Shown here in pieces: positions 8,015 to 15,105 of a DNA stretch of 64,000 nt; the stretch's first letter is position 1; every line of letters starts with the position of its first letter. The notes under the pieces are model-generated. The model was given only the letters and a program-made list of their open reading frames with translations. It was not told the origin of the DNA and ran no database searches. The translations under genes were made by a program, and so were the position numbers. The DNA comes from Eubacteriaceae bacterium CHKCI004 (GTDB taxonomy: Bacteria > Bacillota > Clostridia > Lachnospirales > Lachnospiraceae), in the NCBI GenBank assembly GCA_900016875.1, contig FCNR01000050.1, forward strand, positions 1 through 64,000, given 5' to 3'.

Positions 8015-9073
8015 ATGGCTAATATTATGATGACGGACGTCTGCAATCTGAGATGTCCGTACTGCTTTGCCAATGAATTTGTAAATAAAGATACCAATGA
8101 GATCTCGGAAGAGAATTTTAACCGGGCGGTGGATTTCATCGTGGGTGACGGCAGTCACAGTTCTGTGGGTCTCATTGGCGGAGAGCCGACGGTACATTCT
8201 CAGTTTGAAAAATATCTGCGCAGGCTTATTGAGGACGACCGGGTGAAGACTGTCGTGGTGTATACCAACGGTATTCTGCTGGATAAGTACTGGGACGTCA
8301 TCTGTCATCCGAAGGTTCGGATTCTGGTAAACTGTAACTGTCCGGAGGATATCGGGGAGAAGAATTATGAGCGGCTGTGCCGGAACCTTGATTATATGAT
8401 CGAGACGCGTATGTTTAAGAAAAATGTGACCCTGGGCATTAATATGTACCAGCAGGATTTTCCGTATGCGTATATCATTGAGCTTCTGAAGAAATATCAT
8501 TTCCATCATGTGAGGGTTTCCATCACGGTTCCGAATATGGAGGACGGCAGAAACGCCGATGCTCATGTATATTTTGAGAGCATGAAACCGCGGATGTTTG
8601 AATTCTTCCATGAGCTTCTGAGCAACGAGATTATTCCGAATTACGACTGCAACAAGATTCCGTCCTGTCTGATTACTGAAGAAGATGTGGAGTCTTTCAG
8701 AAAATATGGAAAAAACCGGTACATCCATGAACATATCGGACGCAGCAATATTTCAGATAAGATCGTCAAATGTTCTCCGGTCATTGACATCCGGCAGGAT
8801 CTGACGGCGGTGCGCTGTTTTGGCCTGTCAGAGTGTACCAAGCAGGATATCCGGAATTTTTCCGGTATCCGGGAGCTGGAGAATTATTACCGAAGAACTA
8901 TTGACGCTTACGGCTGTAATACCGTTTATTCGGAGAAGTGTATTGACTGCCATGCGAGACTGGTTCAGAAATGCAACGGCGGCTGCCTTGCTTTTAAGAT
9001 CAAGGATATTCTTGCCATGCGTGATTTTTCTGAGCAGGTCGTTCATAAGCATGCCGGCGCTGCGGACAGATAG
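8015..9073 (+). CDS. Radical SAM enzyme with SPASM-like C terminus
   Basis: 352 residues. The radical SAM [4Fe-4S] motif CNLRCPYC (Cys10, 14, 17) lies at the very N terminus, followed by GGEPT near residue 55. The C-terminal third is Cys-rich (RCFGLSEC, then CIDCHARLVQKCNGGC), as in SPASM/twitch domains that hold auxiliary Fe-S clusters in peptide-modifying enzymes (PqqE, sactisynthases). The start follows AAGGAGAATAAAAGA. It is second in a four-gene unit, after a Cys-free Tyr/Asp-rich repeat protein, so C-C or C-O chemistry on Tyr/Asp/Ser/His side chains is more plausible than thioether formation. Reaction unknown. Confidence 0.82.
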   Translation: MANIMMTDVCNLRCPYCFANEFVNKDTNEISEENFNRAVDFIVGDGSHSSVGLIGGEPTVHSQFEKYLRRLIEDDRVKTVVVYTNGILLDKYWDVICHPKVRILVNCNCPEDIGEKNYERLCRNLDYMIETRMFKKNVTLGINMYQQDFPYAYIIELLKKYHFHHVRVSITVPNMEDGRNADAHVYFESMKPRMFEFFHELLSNEIIPNYDCNKIPSCLITEEDVESFRKYGKNRYIHEHIGRSNISDKIVKCSPVIDIRQDLTAVRCFGLSECTKQDIRNFSGIRELENYYRRTIDAYGCNTVYSEKCIDCHARLVQKCNGGCLAFKIKDILAMRDFSEQVVHKHAGAADR

Positions 9074-9087
9074 GGAGGACGGAACAT

Positions 9088-9975
9088 ATGGCGGAATTAT
9101 GCCTGAATCTATGCGAGGTGCTGAACGCGTCTATGCTGAAGGAAGAACGGCTGGAGCGGATCATCAGCCTTGTGATGCGAAGAAATGCGGCTGAGGAGCC
9201 TCTGACAAGAATTTATGCGGGATCTTCCTTTTGCAGCCAGTATTTTCTTCATATAAACTGGTGGGAACCGCTGCTGGCGTCCTGCCGGGAGCATCGGTGG
9301 AAGATGACGCTGACCCTTCCGGTGTTCAGCCAGAAGGATCTGAAAAAGGGAAAGGAACGGATCGGAGATATTCTTGTTTCCGGTGCCGATGTGATCGATG
9401 AGATCACGGTCAATGATGTGGGAATGCTTCTTTACATTTCCGGGGAGTGTACCAGGAAAATAAATCTGGGACGTCTGTTCTTCAAGGATGCCAGGGACGT
9501 CCGCGTCCGGGACTACGATGAGGGAATCATGACCCCGAATCTTCTGACATCCCGGGACAGTCTGCCGGCTGACTGGTCGCGGATTCATGGGATTGAACTT
9601 GACAGAATGAGCAGAGAGATTGATTTGACAGACTGTCCGCTGGAAGGAATGGTTCTCGGACTGCATGGTCCGTTTTGTTATATGTCCACGGGCAATATCT
9701 GCAAGTTCGCGTCTATCCATAAGAAGACGGAATATAAGTTCCGGCCCAACACGCCGTGCGCCATGGAGTGCGCCGGGATTTATGAGCATTACCGGGCGCG
9801 GTTCGATGGGAGAGACACGGATGTTATCCGATTCGGGAGAACGATTTATTATCTTAAAAATGACAGTCGGGTTATCGGAAAAACAGTGAATAGAACGATA
9901 TATTTTCCGGTGAGAGAGGCCGGAGAGGTGATGAGGGGAGGTGACCGGCATGAAAGTACTGGTTCCGCTCAATGA
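9088..9975 (+). CDS. U32-family protein, UbiV-like Fe-S subunit
   Basis: 295 residues. Its cysteines fall as in UbiV: Cys49 in AGSSFC, then Cys197 (GPFC), Cys205, and the CxxxC pair Cys224/Cys228 (PCAMEC). Motifs DEITVNDVGMLL and NLGRLF match the U32 barrel. UbiV pairs with UbiU to hydroxylate a ring without O2, using [4Fe-4S] clusters. Here no quinone genes are nearby and the neighbours are a radical SAM enzyme and a repeat peptide. The gene starts 15 bases after the radical SAM stop and overlaps the UbiU-like gene by 26 bases, so the two are probably coupled as a heterodimer. The hydroxylase role is inferred from the family. Confidence 0.72.
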   Translation: MAELCLNLCEVLNASMLKEERLERIISLVMRRNAAEEPLTRIYAGSSFCSQYFLHINWWEPLLASCREHRWKMTLTLPVFSQKDLKKGKERIGDILVSGADVIDEITVNDVGMLLYISGECTRKINLGRLFFKDARDVRVRDYDEGIMTPNLLTSRDSLPADWSRIHGIELDRMSREIDLTDCPLEGMVLGLHGPFCYMSTGNICKFASIHKKTEYKFRPNTPCAMECAGIYEHYRARFDGRDTDVIRFGRTIYYLKNDSRVIGKTVNRTIYFPVREAGEVMRGGDRHESTGSAQ

Positions 9976-10936
9976 TGCGGCCTATATGGAAAGGCTGGTG
10001 GAGGCGGGCGCGGACGAGCTGTATCTGGGATTTTACGATGAAAAATGGTTTGAAACATTCGGGGAATACGCGGATATCAACCGCATGTCCGGCTTTCGCC
10101 GCAATGCCAACCGCTACGACTTTGACCAGATGATTTCTCTGGCCAAACGAATCAAAACTCTGGGGCGCAGCGCTTTTGTGACTATGAACGCCAACTGCTA
10201 CAGTGAGGCGCAGATCGCCTACATGCAGGAGAATTACTTTCCTGCCATGAAGGAAGCGGGGCTGGACGGCCTGATCGTATCAGAGCTTCCTCTGGCAAAA
10301 GCTGCATTTGAGGCGGGAATTCCTACCGTGGCGAGCACCATGTGCGCCATTTACAACGAGGACATCGCAGCCGCCTATTATAACACCGGCATGCGCCGTT
10401 TCATTTTGCCGAGAGACCTGTCTCTTGATGAGATCGCTTCCATATGTCAGGCCTATGACGATGTGGAGTATGAGGTCTTCTTCATGAGAAACGGCTGTGT
10501 TCTCTCAGACTGCTACTGCCTTGGAATGCACCGGAGAGAGTGCGGCTCTACCTGCGGCTTCCTCCGCAGCCATGCCAAACAGATGGTGACCAGGGAGAGG
10601 AGTTTTGAGGAGCGTCAGGACATTGATGGCAACGATTACTGGTATAATGTACATTTCCATCATGACGCCTGCGGTATGTGCGCCCTCTACCGCATGAAAA
10701 AAATGGGTATCAGTTCTCTGAAAATTGTGGGAAGAGCGGATCGAAGTGATTCGGTTTATGAGGATATCCGGTTGACCAAGCGCAACCTGGCCATCGCCGA
10801 GGCGTGTTCTTCGGAACGGGAATATCTTGACCGTATGGAAATGCCGGCTCGCGCTCAGAAAAAATGTCTTTGGGGATTTTCCTGTTATTACCCGGAGGTG
10901 CGTTTTCCGGAAAAAACGAATAAACAGGAGAAGTGA
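9950..10936 (+). CDS. U32-family protein, UbiU-like Fe-S subunit
   Basis: 328 residues of the peptidase-U32/PrtC-like family. The barrel begins MKVLVPLNDAAYMERLVEAG. The Cys cluster FFMRNGCVLSDCYCLG with ECGSTCGF (Cys183, 188, 190, 198, 202), then HHDACGMC (241, 244), resembles the UbiU/RlhA/TrhP ligand set. KIVGR near residue 258 is the usual U32 C-terminal motif. Such proteins act as O2-independent hydroxylases on quinone precursors, rRNA or tRNA; peptidase activity is doubtful. The start chosen is ATG 9950 behind GGGGAGG; the gene overlaps its UbiV-like partner. Last gene before a terminator at 10973. Confidence 0.75.
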   Translation: MKVLVPLNDAAYMERLVEAGADELYLGFYDEKWFETFGEYADINRMSGFRRNANRYDFDQMISLAKRIKTLGRSAFVTMNANCYSEAQIAYMQENYFPAMKEAGLDGLIVSELPLAKAAFEAGIPTVASTMCAIYNEDIAAAYYNTGMRRFILPRDLSLDEIASICQAYDDVEYEVFFMRNGCVLSDCYCLGMHRRECGSTCGFLRSHAKQMVTRERSFEERQDIDGNDYWYNVHFHHDACGMCALYRMKKMGISSLKIVGRADRSDSVYEDIRLTKRNLAIAEACSSEREYLDRMEMPARAQKKCLWGFSCYYPEVRFPEKTNKQEK

Positions 10937-10972
10937 AATAAGGAATGAGAGAAGCGGTCCGCCGCAGGTGGA

Positions 10973-11008
10973 GGGGCTGGCGCATGAATGCGTCAGTCCC
11001 CTGTTTTG
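10973..11008 (+). terminator. Terminator of the peptide-modification cluster
   Basis: Stem GGGGCTGgCGCAT / ATGCGtCAGTCCCC with a two-base loop, followed by TGTTTT. It ends the operon 36 bases after the UbiU-like stop. Confidence 0.8.
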
Positions 11009-11031
11009 GTTCACAGGAAATGTGGCGGTTT

Positions 11032-11099
11032 AATTCTGTTTCCCGGCCCATTGTTCCGAAAGCTTAATTCTGTTTCCCGGCCTGTTGTTCCGAAAGCTT
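11032..11099. repeat. 34-base tandem duplication at the 3' end of treR
   Basis: Two adjacent 34-base copies (11032-11065 and 11066-11099), beginning AATTCTGTTTCCCGGCC and ending GTTCCGAAAGCTT, differing at two positions. The second copy touches the treR stop codon. No clear function. Confidence 0.8.
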
Positions 11100-11823
11100 A
11101 ATTCTTCTTTCTCGTGGCCGTGGTCTGAAAGGAAAAGTAGTCTGGCCGGTGGCGGGAATGGGTGTACTCGAACATGATGCCATCGTCGTTGAAAGTCTGA
11201 CCGGTGACCACCGCCAGACAATTGTAGTCGCCCAGCTCCAGGTAGGATTCATCGGCGGGGGTGACATGTTCCACGGTCATGGTTCTTCGGCTGGTGACGA
11301 TCAGCATTTCCAGTTCATTTTCAATATATTCATATATGGAGGTCTCGGCGATGGTTTCCGTGAGACCGGGAACAAGAGACTTCAAAAAAAAGTTTGTATC
11401 AAGAATCAGAGGTTTCCCGTCCAGATACCGGACACGGCGGACATAGTACAGTTCATCCCCCGGCTGAAAGCCAGTCCGGCGGGAGAGACGTTCGTCACAG
11501 GTGATTTCGTCAAACTGCACAACTTTTGTGATAGTTTCCCGGTGATTGCGCCGGGCCGATTCCTGGAAAGATTCGATACCGCCCATGAGGAAACTGTTTG
11601 TGGCGACAGGCTGATAGATGACACGGACGCCTTTGCCGTGAAGAGACTGGACGTATCCGTCGTCAGCCAGCATGCCAATGGCGCGGCGGACTGTGTTACG
11701 GGAACAGTGGTAGATGTCCACCATGGTATTTTCTGATGGAAGCATCTGTTGATATTCGTATTCCATAGTTTCTATTTTTGCTTTCAAATCTTTATATATC
11801 TCATTAAATTTTATTCTGGGCAT
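11098..11823 (-). CDS. treR: Trehalose operon repressor, GntR family
   Basis: 241 residues. The N-terminal winged-helix GntR domain (about 1-70, with PSENTMVDIYHCSRNTVRRAI) is followed by a UTRA effector domain (about 90-235). Order and sequence match TreR, which senses trehalose-6-phosphate. The start is ATG 11823 behind AAGGAG. It is divergent from treC, with two identical palindromes CTTGTTTAAACAAG between them, the expected TreR operators; autoregulation is likely. No trehalose PTS gene is in the window, so uptake would be encoded elsewhere. The gene lies within the cotJC intervening element. Confidence 0.88.
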   Translation of the reverse strand: MPRIKFNEIYKDLKAKIETMEYEYQQMLPSENTMVDIYHCSRNTVRRAIGMLADDGYVQSLHGKGVRVIYQPVATNSFLMGGIESFQESARRNHRETITKVVQFDEITCDERLSRRTGFQPGDELYYVRRVRYLDGKPLILDTNFFLKSLVPGLTETIAETSIYEYIENELEMLIVTSRRTMTVEHVTPADESYLELGDYNCLAVVTGQTFNDDGIMFEYTHSRHRPDYFSFQTTATRKKN

Positions 11824-11885
11824 AAGAACTCCTTTATTTGTTTCAAACTTTACTATCATTATAACAGAAAAAATAGAAAATACAA

Positions 11886-11899
11886 CTTGTTTAAACAAG
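11886..11899. promoter_or_regulatory. TreR operator 1
   Basis: Perfect 14-base palindrome CTTGTTTAAACAAG between treR and treC, identical to the copy at 11918-11931 and 32 bases from it centre to centre (about three helical turns, same DNA face). Assigned to TreR by position. Confidence 0.78.
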
Positions 11900-11913
11900 A
11901 ATGAAAAAACTTC

Positions 11914-11942
11914 TTGACTTGTTTAAACAAGTGTGATATAAA
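11914..11942 (+). promoter_or_regulatory. treC promoter with TreR operator 2 in the spacer
   Basis: -35 TTGACT (11914-11919), a 17-base spacer and -10 TATAAA (11937-11942). The second palindrome CTTGTTTAAACAAG (11918-11931) overlaps the -35 and spacer, so a bound repressor would block RNA polymerase. Confidence 0.8.
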
Positions 11943-11991
11943 TAAATCATCAAACTTGTTCTTCAGGACAAAAAAGAAATGGGTGAAAACA

Positions 11992-13659
11992 ATGAACAAT
12001 TTCAGCGATAAAGTGATTTATCAAATCTATTTAAAATCCTTTAAAGATTCCAATGGAGACGGAATCGGAGACATCAGGGGAATTACAGAACAACTGGATT
12101 ATCTGCAAGCGCTGGGCGTGGATTATCTGTGGATTACTCCTTTCTTTGTCTCTCCTCAGAATGATAACGGTTATGATGTGGCGGATTACCGCAGCATTGA
12201 TCCGATTTTCGGCACTATGACAGATCTGGAAGAACTGATTGACGAGGCGAAGAAACGGGGAATCGAGCTGATGCTCGATATGGTCTTCAATCATACTTCC
12301 ACCAGCCACCAGTGGTTTCGCAAAGCTCTTGCCGGAGATAAAAAATATCAGGATTATTACATTTTCAAAGACGGTACGCCGGATCAGCCGCCTACAAACT
12401 GGGAATCCAAATTTGGCGGCCCGGCGTGGGAATATGTGCCTCATCTGAGGAAATGGTATCTGCATTTGTTCGATGTGAGTCAGGCGGATCTGAACTGGGA
12501 GAATCCTCAGGTGAGAGAAGAACTGAAAGAAGTTATCCGTTTCTGGAAAGAAAAAGGCATCGGAGGATTCCGGTTCGACGTGGTCAACCTCATCTCCAAA
12601 CCGGAGAGCTTTGAGGATGACCAGATCGGAGACGGCCGACGATTTTACACAGATGGCCGCCACGTGCATGAGTTTCTAAAAGAGCTGACAGCCGATACCG
12701 GTCTGGATCAATATGTGACGGTAGGAGAAATGTCTTCCACCTCTCTGGACAACTGTATCCGTTATTCCAGTCCGGCAGAGAAAGAGCTCAGTATGTGCTT
12801 CAATTTTCATCATCTGAAAATTGATTATAAGGATGGAAAGAAATGGGAGCTCATGGAACCTGATCTGATGAGGTTAAAAGGATTGTTTGAGACCTGGGAG
12901 ACAGGTATGCAGGAAGCGGGAGGATGGAATGCTCTGTTCTGGTGCAACCACGATCAGCCGAGAATCGTCAGCCGTCTGGGAGACGAGGGCCGCTACTGGA
13001 AAGAATCTGCTAAAATGCTGGCAGCTTCCATTCACCTGATGCGCGGCACTCCGTACATTTACCAGGGAGAGGAAATCGGCATGACCAATCCACATTTTGA
13101 CGACATCCATCAGTACCGCGATGTGGAAAGCCTGAATTATTACAATATTCTGCTGGAACAGGGCAAAACCAGCAGGGAAGCCATGGAAATCCTTCAGGCG
13201 CGATCCAGAGATAATGGCCGGACGCCGGTACAGTGGAACGCCGGTGAAAACGCCGGATTCACGGAAGGAATCCCGTGGATCAGCCTTGCATCGAATTACC
13301 GGGAGATCAACGTGGCCGCACAAATGAAAGAGTCGGATTCCATCTGGGCCTTCTATCGGAAATTAATCCGGCTTCGCAAAGAAAAACCGGTGATCGCAGA
13401 GGGACAGATTGCTTTTATGGAAAAGGAAAATGAAAATGTGCTGGCCTACCGCCGCACTCTTGGAGAAGAAGAACTGATTGTTTTCAATAATCTGACCGGG
13501 CAGACGACAGAAGTTTGTCTGGAAGATTCCTGGAAAAATTACCGTATACTGCTGACAAATTACGAAGGGGAAGAAAGCGGAACGGAACAGAACTTAAAAA
13601 ATGTATCAGATGACCGGTGGACATTGCGCCCATTTGAGACTCTGGTGCTGGAAAAATAA
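11992..13659 (+). CDS. treC: Trehalose-6-phosphate hydrolase (GH13)
   Basis: A 555-residue cytosolic GH13 enzyme, normal length for phosphotrehalase/oligo-1,6-glucosidase. GH13 regions are visible: DMVFNHTS (region I), GFRFDVVNL with the nucleophile Asp near residue 200 (II), TVGEMSS with the acid/base Glu (III), and NHDQPR with the transition-state Asp (IV). It would split trehalose-6-phosphate into glucose and glucose-6-phosphate. The assignment to TreC over a general alpha-glucosidase rests on the divergent treR and its operators. A second GH13 paralogue lies at 42401. ATG 11992 begins MNNFSDKVIYQIY, the usual family start. Confidence 0.85.
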   Translation: MNNFSDKVIYQIYLKSFKDSNGDGIGDIRGITEQLDYLQALGVDYLWITPFFVSPQNDNGYDVADYRSIDPIFGTMTDLEELIDEAKKRGIELMLDMVFNHTSTSHQWFRKALAGDKKYQDYYIFKDGTPDQPPTNWESKFGGPAWEYVPHLRKWYLHLFDVSQADLNWENPQVREELKEVIRFWKEKGIGGFRFDVVNLISKPESFEDDQIGDGRRFYTDGRHVHEFLKELTADTGLDQYVTVGEMSSTSLDNCIRYSSPAEKELSMCFNFHHLKIDYKDGKKWELMEPDLMRLKGLFETWETGMQEAGGWNALFWCNHDQPRIVSRLGDEGRYWKESAKMLAASIHLMRGTPYIYQGEEIGMTNPHFDDIHQYRDVESLNYYNILLEQGKTSREAMEILQARSRDNGRTPVQWNAGENAGFTEGIPWISLASNYREINVAAQMKESDSIWAFYRKLIRLRKEKPVIAEGQIAFMEKENENVLAYRRTLGEEELIVFNNLTGQTTEVCLEDSWKNYRILLTNYEGEESGTEQNLKNVSDDRWTLRPFETLVLEK

Positions 13660-13666
13660 AAGAGCA

Positions 13667-13717
13667 GGGCCTGTCTCACGCAGGAAGAGCGTGGGCAGGC
13701 CCGTTTGTATCTCTTTT
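13667..13717 (+). terminator. treC terminator
   Basis: Hairpin GGGCCTG..CACGC / GCGTG..CAGGCCC followed by GTTTGTATCTCTTTT, starting 8 bases after the treC stop. Confidence 0.75.
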
Positions 13718-13734
13718 CTTCCAGAAAAACATTC

Positions 13735-13932
13735 CTAAAGCTGGTAGGCAATCAACGCAATCTTTTTACCGGTTTCCTGCCGGATGGACTCTTCAAGAGC
13801 GGCAATTTTTCTGGAACAGGATTCAGACAGCGCCGCCACAGGTCTCGCCGTGGTAGTGTAAAGAAGTGCGGAATTATTACCTGTAGTCGGAGCAGCTTTA
13901 TATTGAATTTTGGTCGAAGTACCATAATACAT
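13735..13932 (-). CDS. Small protein of unknown function (65 residues)
   Basis: Begins MYYGTSTKIQYKAAP at ATG 13932, behind a very strong ribosome site (AAAGGAGGAATTCCC). Thr/Ala-rich in the first half and amphipathic helical in the second (SRKIAALEESIRQETGKK). No membrane segment or recognised domain. It lies inside the cotJC element between treC and tRNA-Gly, on the cotJ strand. A recombination directionality factor or a small spore protein are possible ideas, with no direct support. Confidence 0.55.
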   Translation of the reverse strand: MYYGTSTKIQYKAAPTTGNNSALLYTTTARPVAALSESCSRKIAALEESIRQETGKKIALIAYQL

Positions 13933-14008
13933 GGGAATTCCTCCTTTCTGCAGCATAGCATGCGCGAAAAACAAAAAAATATACAAAAAAAGACATATGC
14001 CCTGATAA

Positions 14009-14079
14009 AGCAGATAACGGGAGTCGAACCCGCCTCTTCGGCTTGGGAAGCCAATGTTCTACCGATGAACCATATCTGC
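14009..14079 (-). tRNA. tRNA-Gly (anticodon CCC)
   Basis: Minus strand. Acceptor stem GCAGATA/TATCTGC, D-arm GTTCATCGGTAGAAC, anticodon stem-loop GGCTTCCCAAGCC with loop TTCCCAA (anticodon CCC), T-arm CGGGTTCGACTCCCG, and discriminator U as expected for bacterial tRNA-Gly. CCA is not encoded. It lies 190 bases inside the attL-like end of the element that splits cotJC. Confidence 0.92.
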
Positions 14080-14251
14080 ACACACCAGCCGGAGCGTGTT
14101 CCTCCGGGAAAATCTAATGTGTGAACCGAGACACCTCCGATACAGTGTTACCCATACTCCTCCCAGAACTGGTGATATATTTATTATAGCACCGGACAGC
14201 CAAAATGCAAGGAAGGATTTTGGAGTATCGCAGCCGATCCGCTTGCCGCCG

Positions 14252-14452
14252 TCATGTCACCGATATACCTATATCGGTCAATATCCCCATGACTTCCCGG
14301 TACGGCATGGCAAATCGCTGGGAAAGATAGCGGAGGGAGGCTCCGGTTTCGCCATCCGGACCTCCGAACTGCGTAATGATCGCTTTCGCCATCTGTGCGT
14401 CCGTCCGGCGGATGTTTACCGGATACTGCAGTCTTTTTTCATAATTAAACAT
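14252..14452 (-). CDS. cotJC: cotJC 5' segment (split gene)
   Basis: The first 62 codons of CotJC: MFNYEKRLQYPV, TQFGGPDGETGASLRYLSQR, and MGILTDIG, exactly where conserved CotJC continues with TEEL. Here the frame instead reads four element-encoded residues (ISVT) and stops. The ATG overlaps the cotJB stop (TAAATG), the normal cotJ layout, so this is the native operon position. The other 155 codons are at 5203-5673 on the same strand. In this configuration the product would lack the ferritin-like fold; removal of the intervening 8,596 bases restores an uninterrupted gene whose junction reads LTDIGTEEL. Confidence 0.88.
   Translation of the reverse strand: MFNYEKRLQYPVNIRRTDAQMAKAIITQFGGPDGETGASLRYLSQRFAMPYREVMGILTDIGISVT
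14253..14283 (-). other. attL-like junction of the cotJC intervening element
   Basis: Core GG (plus-strand CC 14268-14269). The cotJC side reads TTGACCGATATA, and the element side TATATCGGTGACAT is the inverted copy of the arm at 5676-5687. The junction is itself a near-palindrome (ACCGATATA-GG-TATATCGGT). Confidence 0.72.
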
Positions 14453-14710
14453 TTAACAATCCCCCTCCCAAGGCCAAGGCTGTGTCGCCCATTTCCACGT
14501 ATCATCGTGTGATGCTTCATTTAGTGTGAGCGGTCCGAAACGCACAGAATATTCGTGAAGTGCCTGCTGCCTGGCTTTATTGAAATGATGAAAAAATTCA
14601 AGAGCTTCCGCGTCGTCCGGGTGGGTGTCCAGGTACAGTGAGGCGTCCAGAGCGGCGAAGCTTACCGCATCGATATAAAATAAAAGATTTTTCTTTTCCA
14701 TCTTGGACAT
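14453..14710 (-). CDS. cotJB: Spore coat protein CotJB
   Basis: About 85 residues, matching CotJB in LYLDTHPDDAEAL near residue 28, RFGPL, and the Trp-rich end WKWATQPWPWEG. Second gene of the cotJ operon, whose products are inner-coat proteins made in the mother cell. The ATG at 14710 shares its A with the cotJA stop (TAATG), so translation is coupled; an in-frame ATG at 14722 sits too close to the Shine-Dalgarno. The stop is followed at once by the cotJC ATG. Confidence 0.88.
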   Translation of the reverse strand: MSKMEKKNLLFYIDAVSFAALDASLYLDTHPDDAEALEFFHHFNKARQQALHEYSVRFGPLTLNEASHDDTWKWATQPWPWEGDC

Positions 14711-14904
14711 TATTTCATGCATCTCCTTCCCGTAAAAGGTAAATTGAGTTCTTTAAAGATTGTGCCCTCCATGAGTGCGTCTTCTGCTTTATATATATTT
14801 TTCCAGCTCTGCCACGGCACGTAGGCCATAGCCAGCGGAAGCGAATCTACATTTTTAACGGCAGTTTGATGCTGATGCTCAAAGCAGGTATTCATTCCTT
14901 CCAT
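14710..14904 (-). CDS. cotJA: Spore coat-associated protein CotJA
   Basis: 64 residues with the CotJA signature LAMAYVPWQSWKNIYKAEDAL and a short hydrophobic/basic end. First gene of cotJABC. The start is ATG 14904 behind AAAGGAG. The roughly 200 bases upstream, shared with the divergent CobW-like gene, should hold a mother-cell (SigE-type) promoter; I could not place one with confidence. Confidence 0.88.
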   Translation of the reverse strand: MEGMNTCFEHQHQTAVKNVDSLPLAMAYVPWQSWKNIYKAEDALMEGTIFKELNLPFTGRRCMK

Positions 14905-15105
14905 GTCCGGCTCCTTTCGGATAATTTGTACAATATCAGTATATGTAGAAACAGAGTGAGTGCGACAGGGAATCGCAGGAGCCACGATAAAAGTGTCATA
15001 ACAGAGTATTGTCTTATGGATAACCGCCCCTTGCATTTTTGAAAAAAAAGGTTACAATATATTAGATGTTTTGTAAACGTTTTAAAATGGAAAGGAATGA
15101 GAAGC

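Larger units (their letters stand above)
5673..14268. mobile_element. 8.6-kb skin-like intervening element inside cotJC
   Basis: The stretch between the two halves of cotJC. Evidence: cotJC is cut at the same codon on both sides. Both junctions share ACCGATA-y-AGGTA. The element-side flanks are inverted copies (12-base arms ATGTCACCGATA / TATCGGTGACAT), centred on GG, as in attP sites of large serine integrases. A serine recombinase gene lies 0.7 kb from one end. Contents: ECF S component, recombinase, peptide-modification cluster, treR-treC, a small protein and tRNA-Gly. The precedent is skin in sigK, excised in the mother cell during sporulation. That excision occurs here is inference. Confidence 0.75.

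Noticed and set aside
15071-15085. TTGTAAACGTTTTAA as a CcpA cre site before the CobW gene
   Set aside because: One mismatch to a loose consensus in AT-rich DNA; no carbon-metabolism link, so probably chance.
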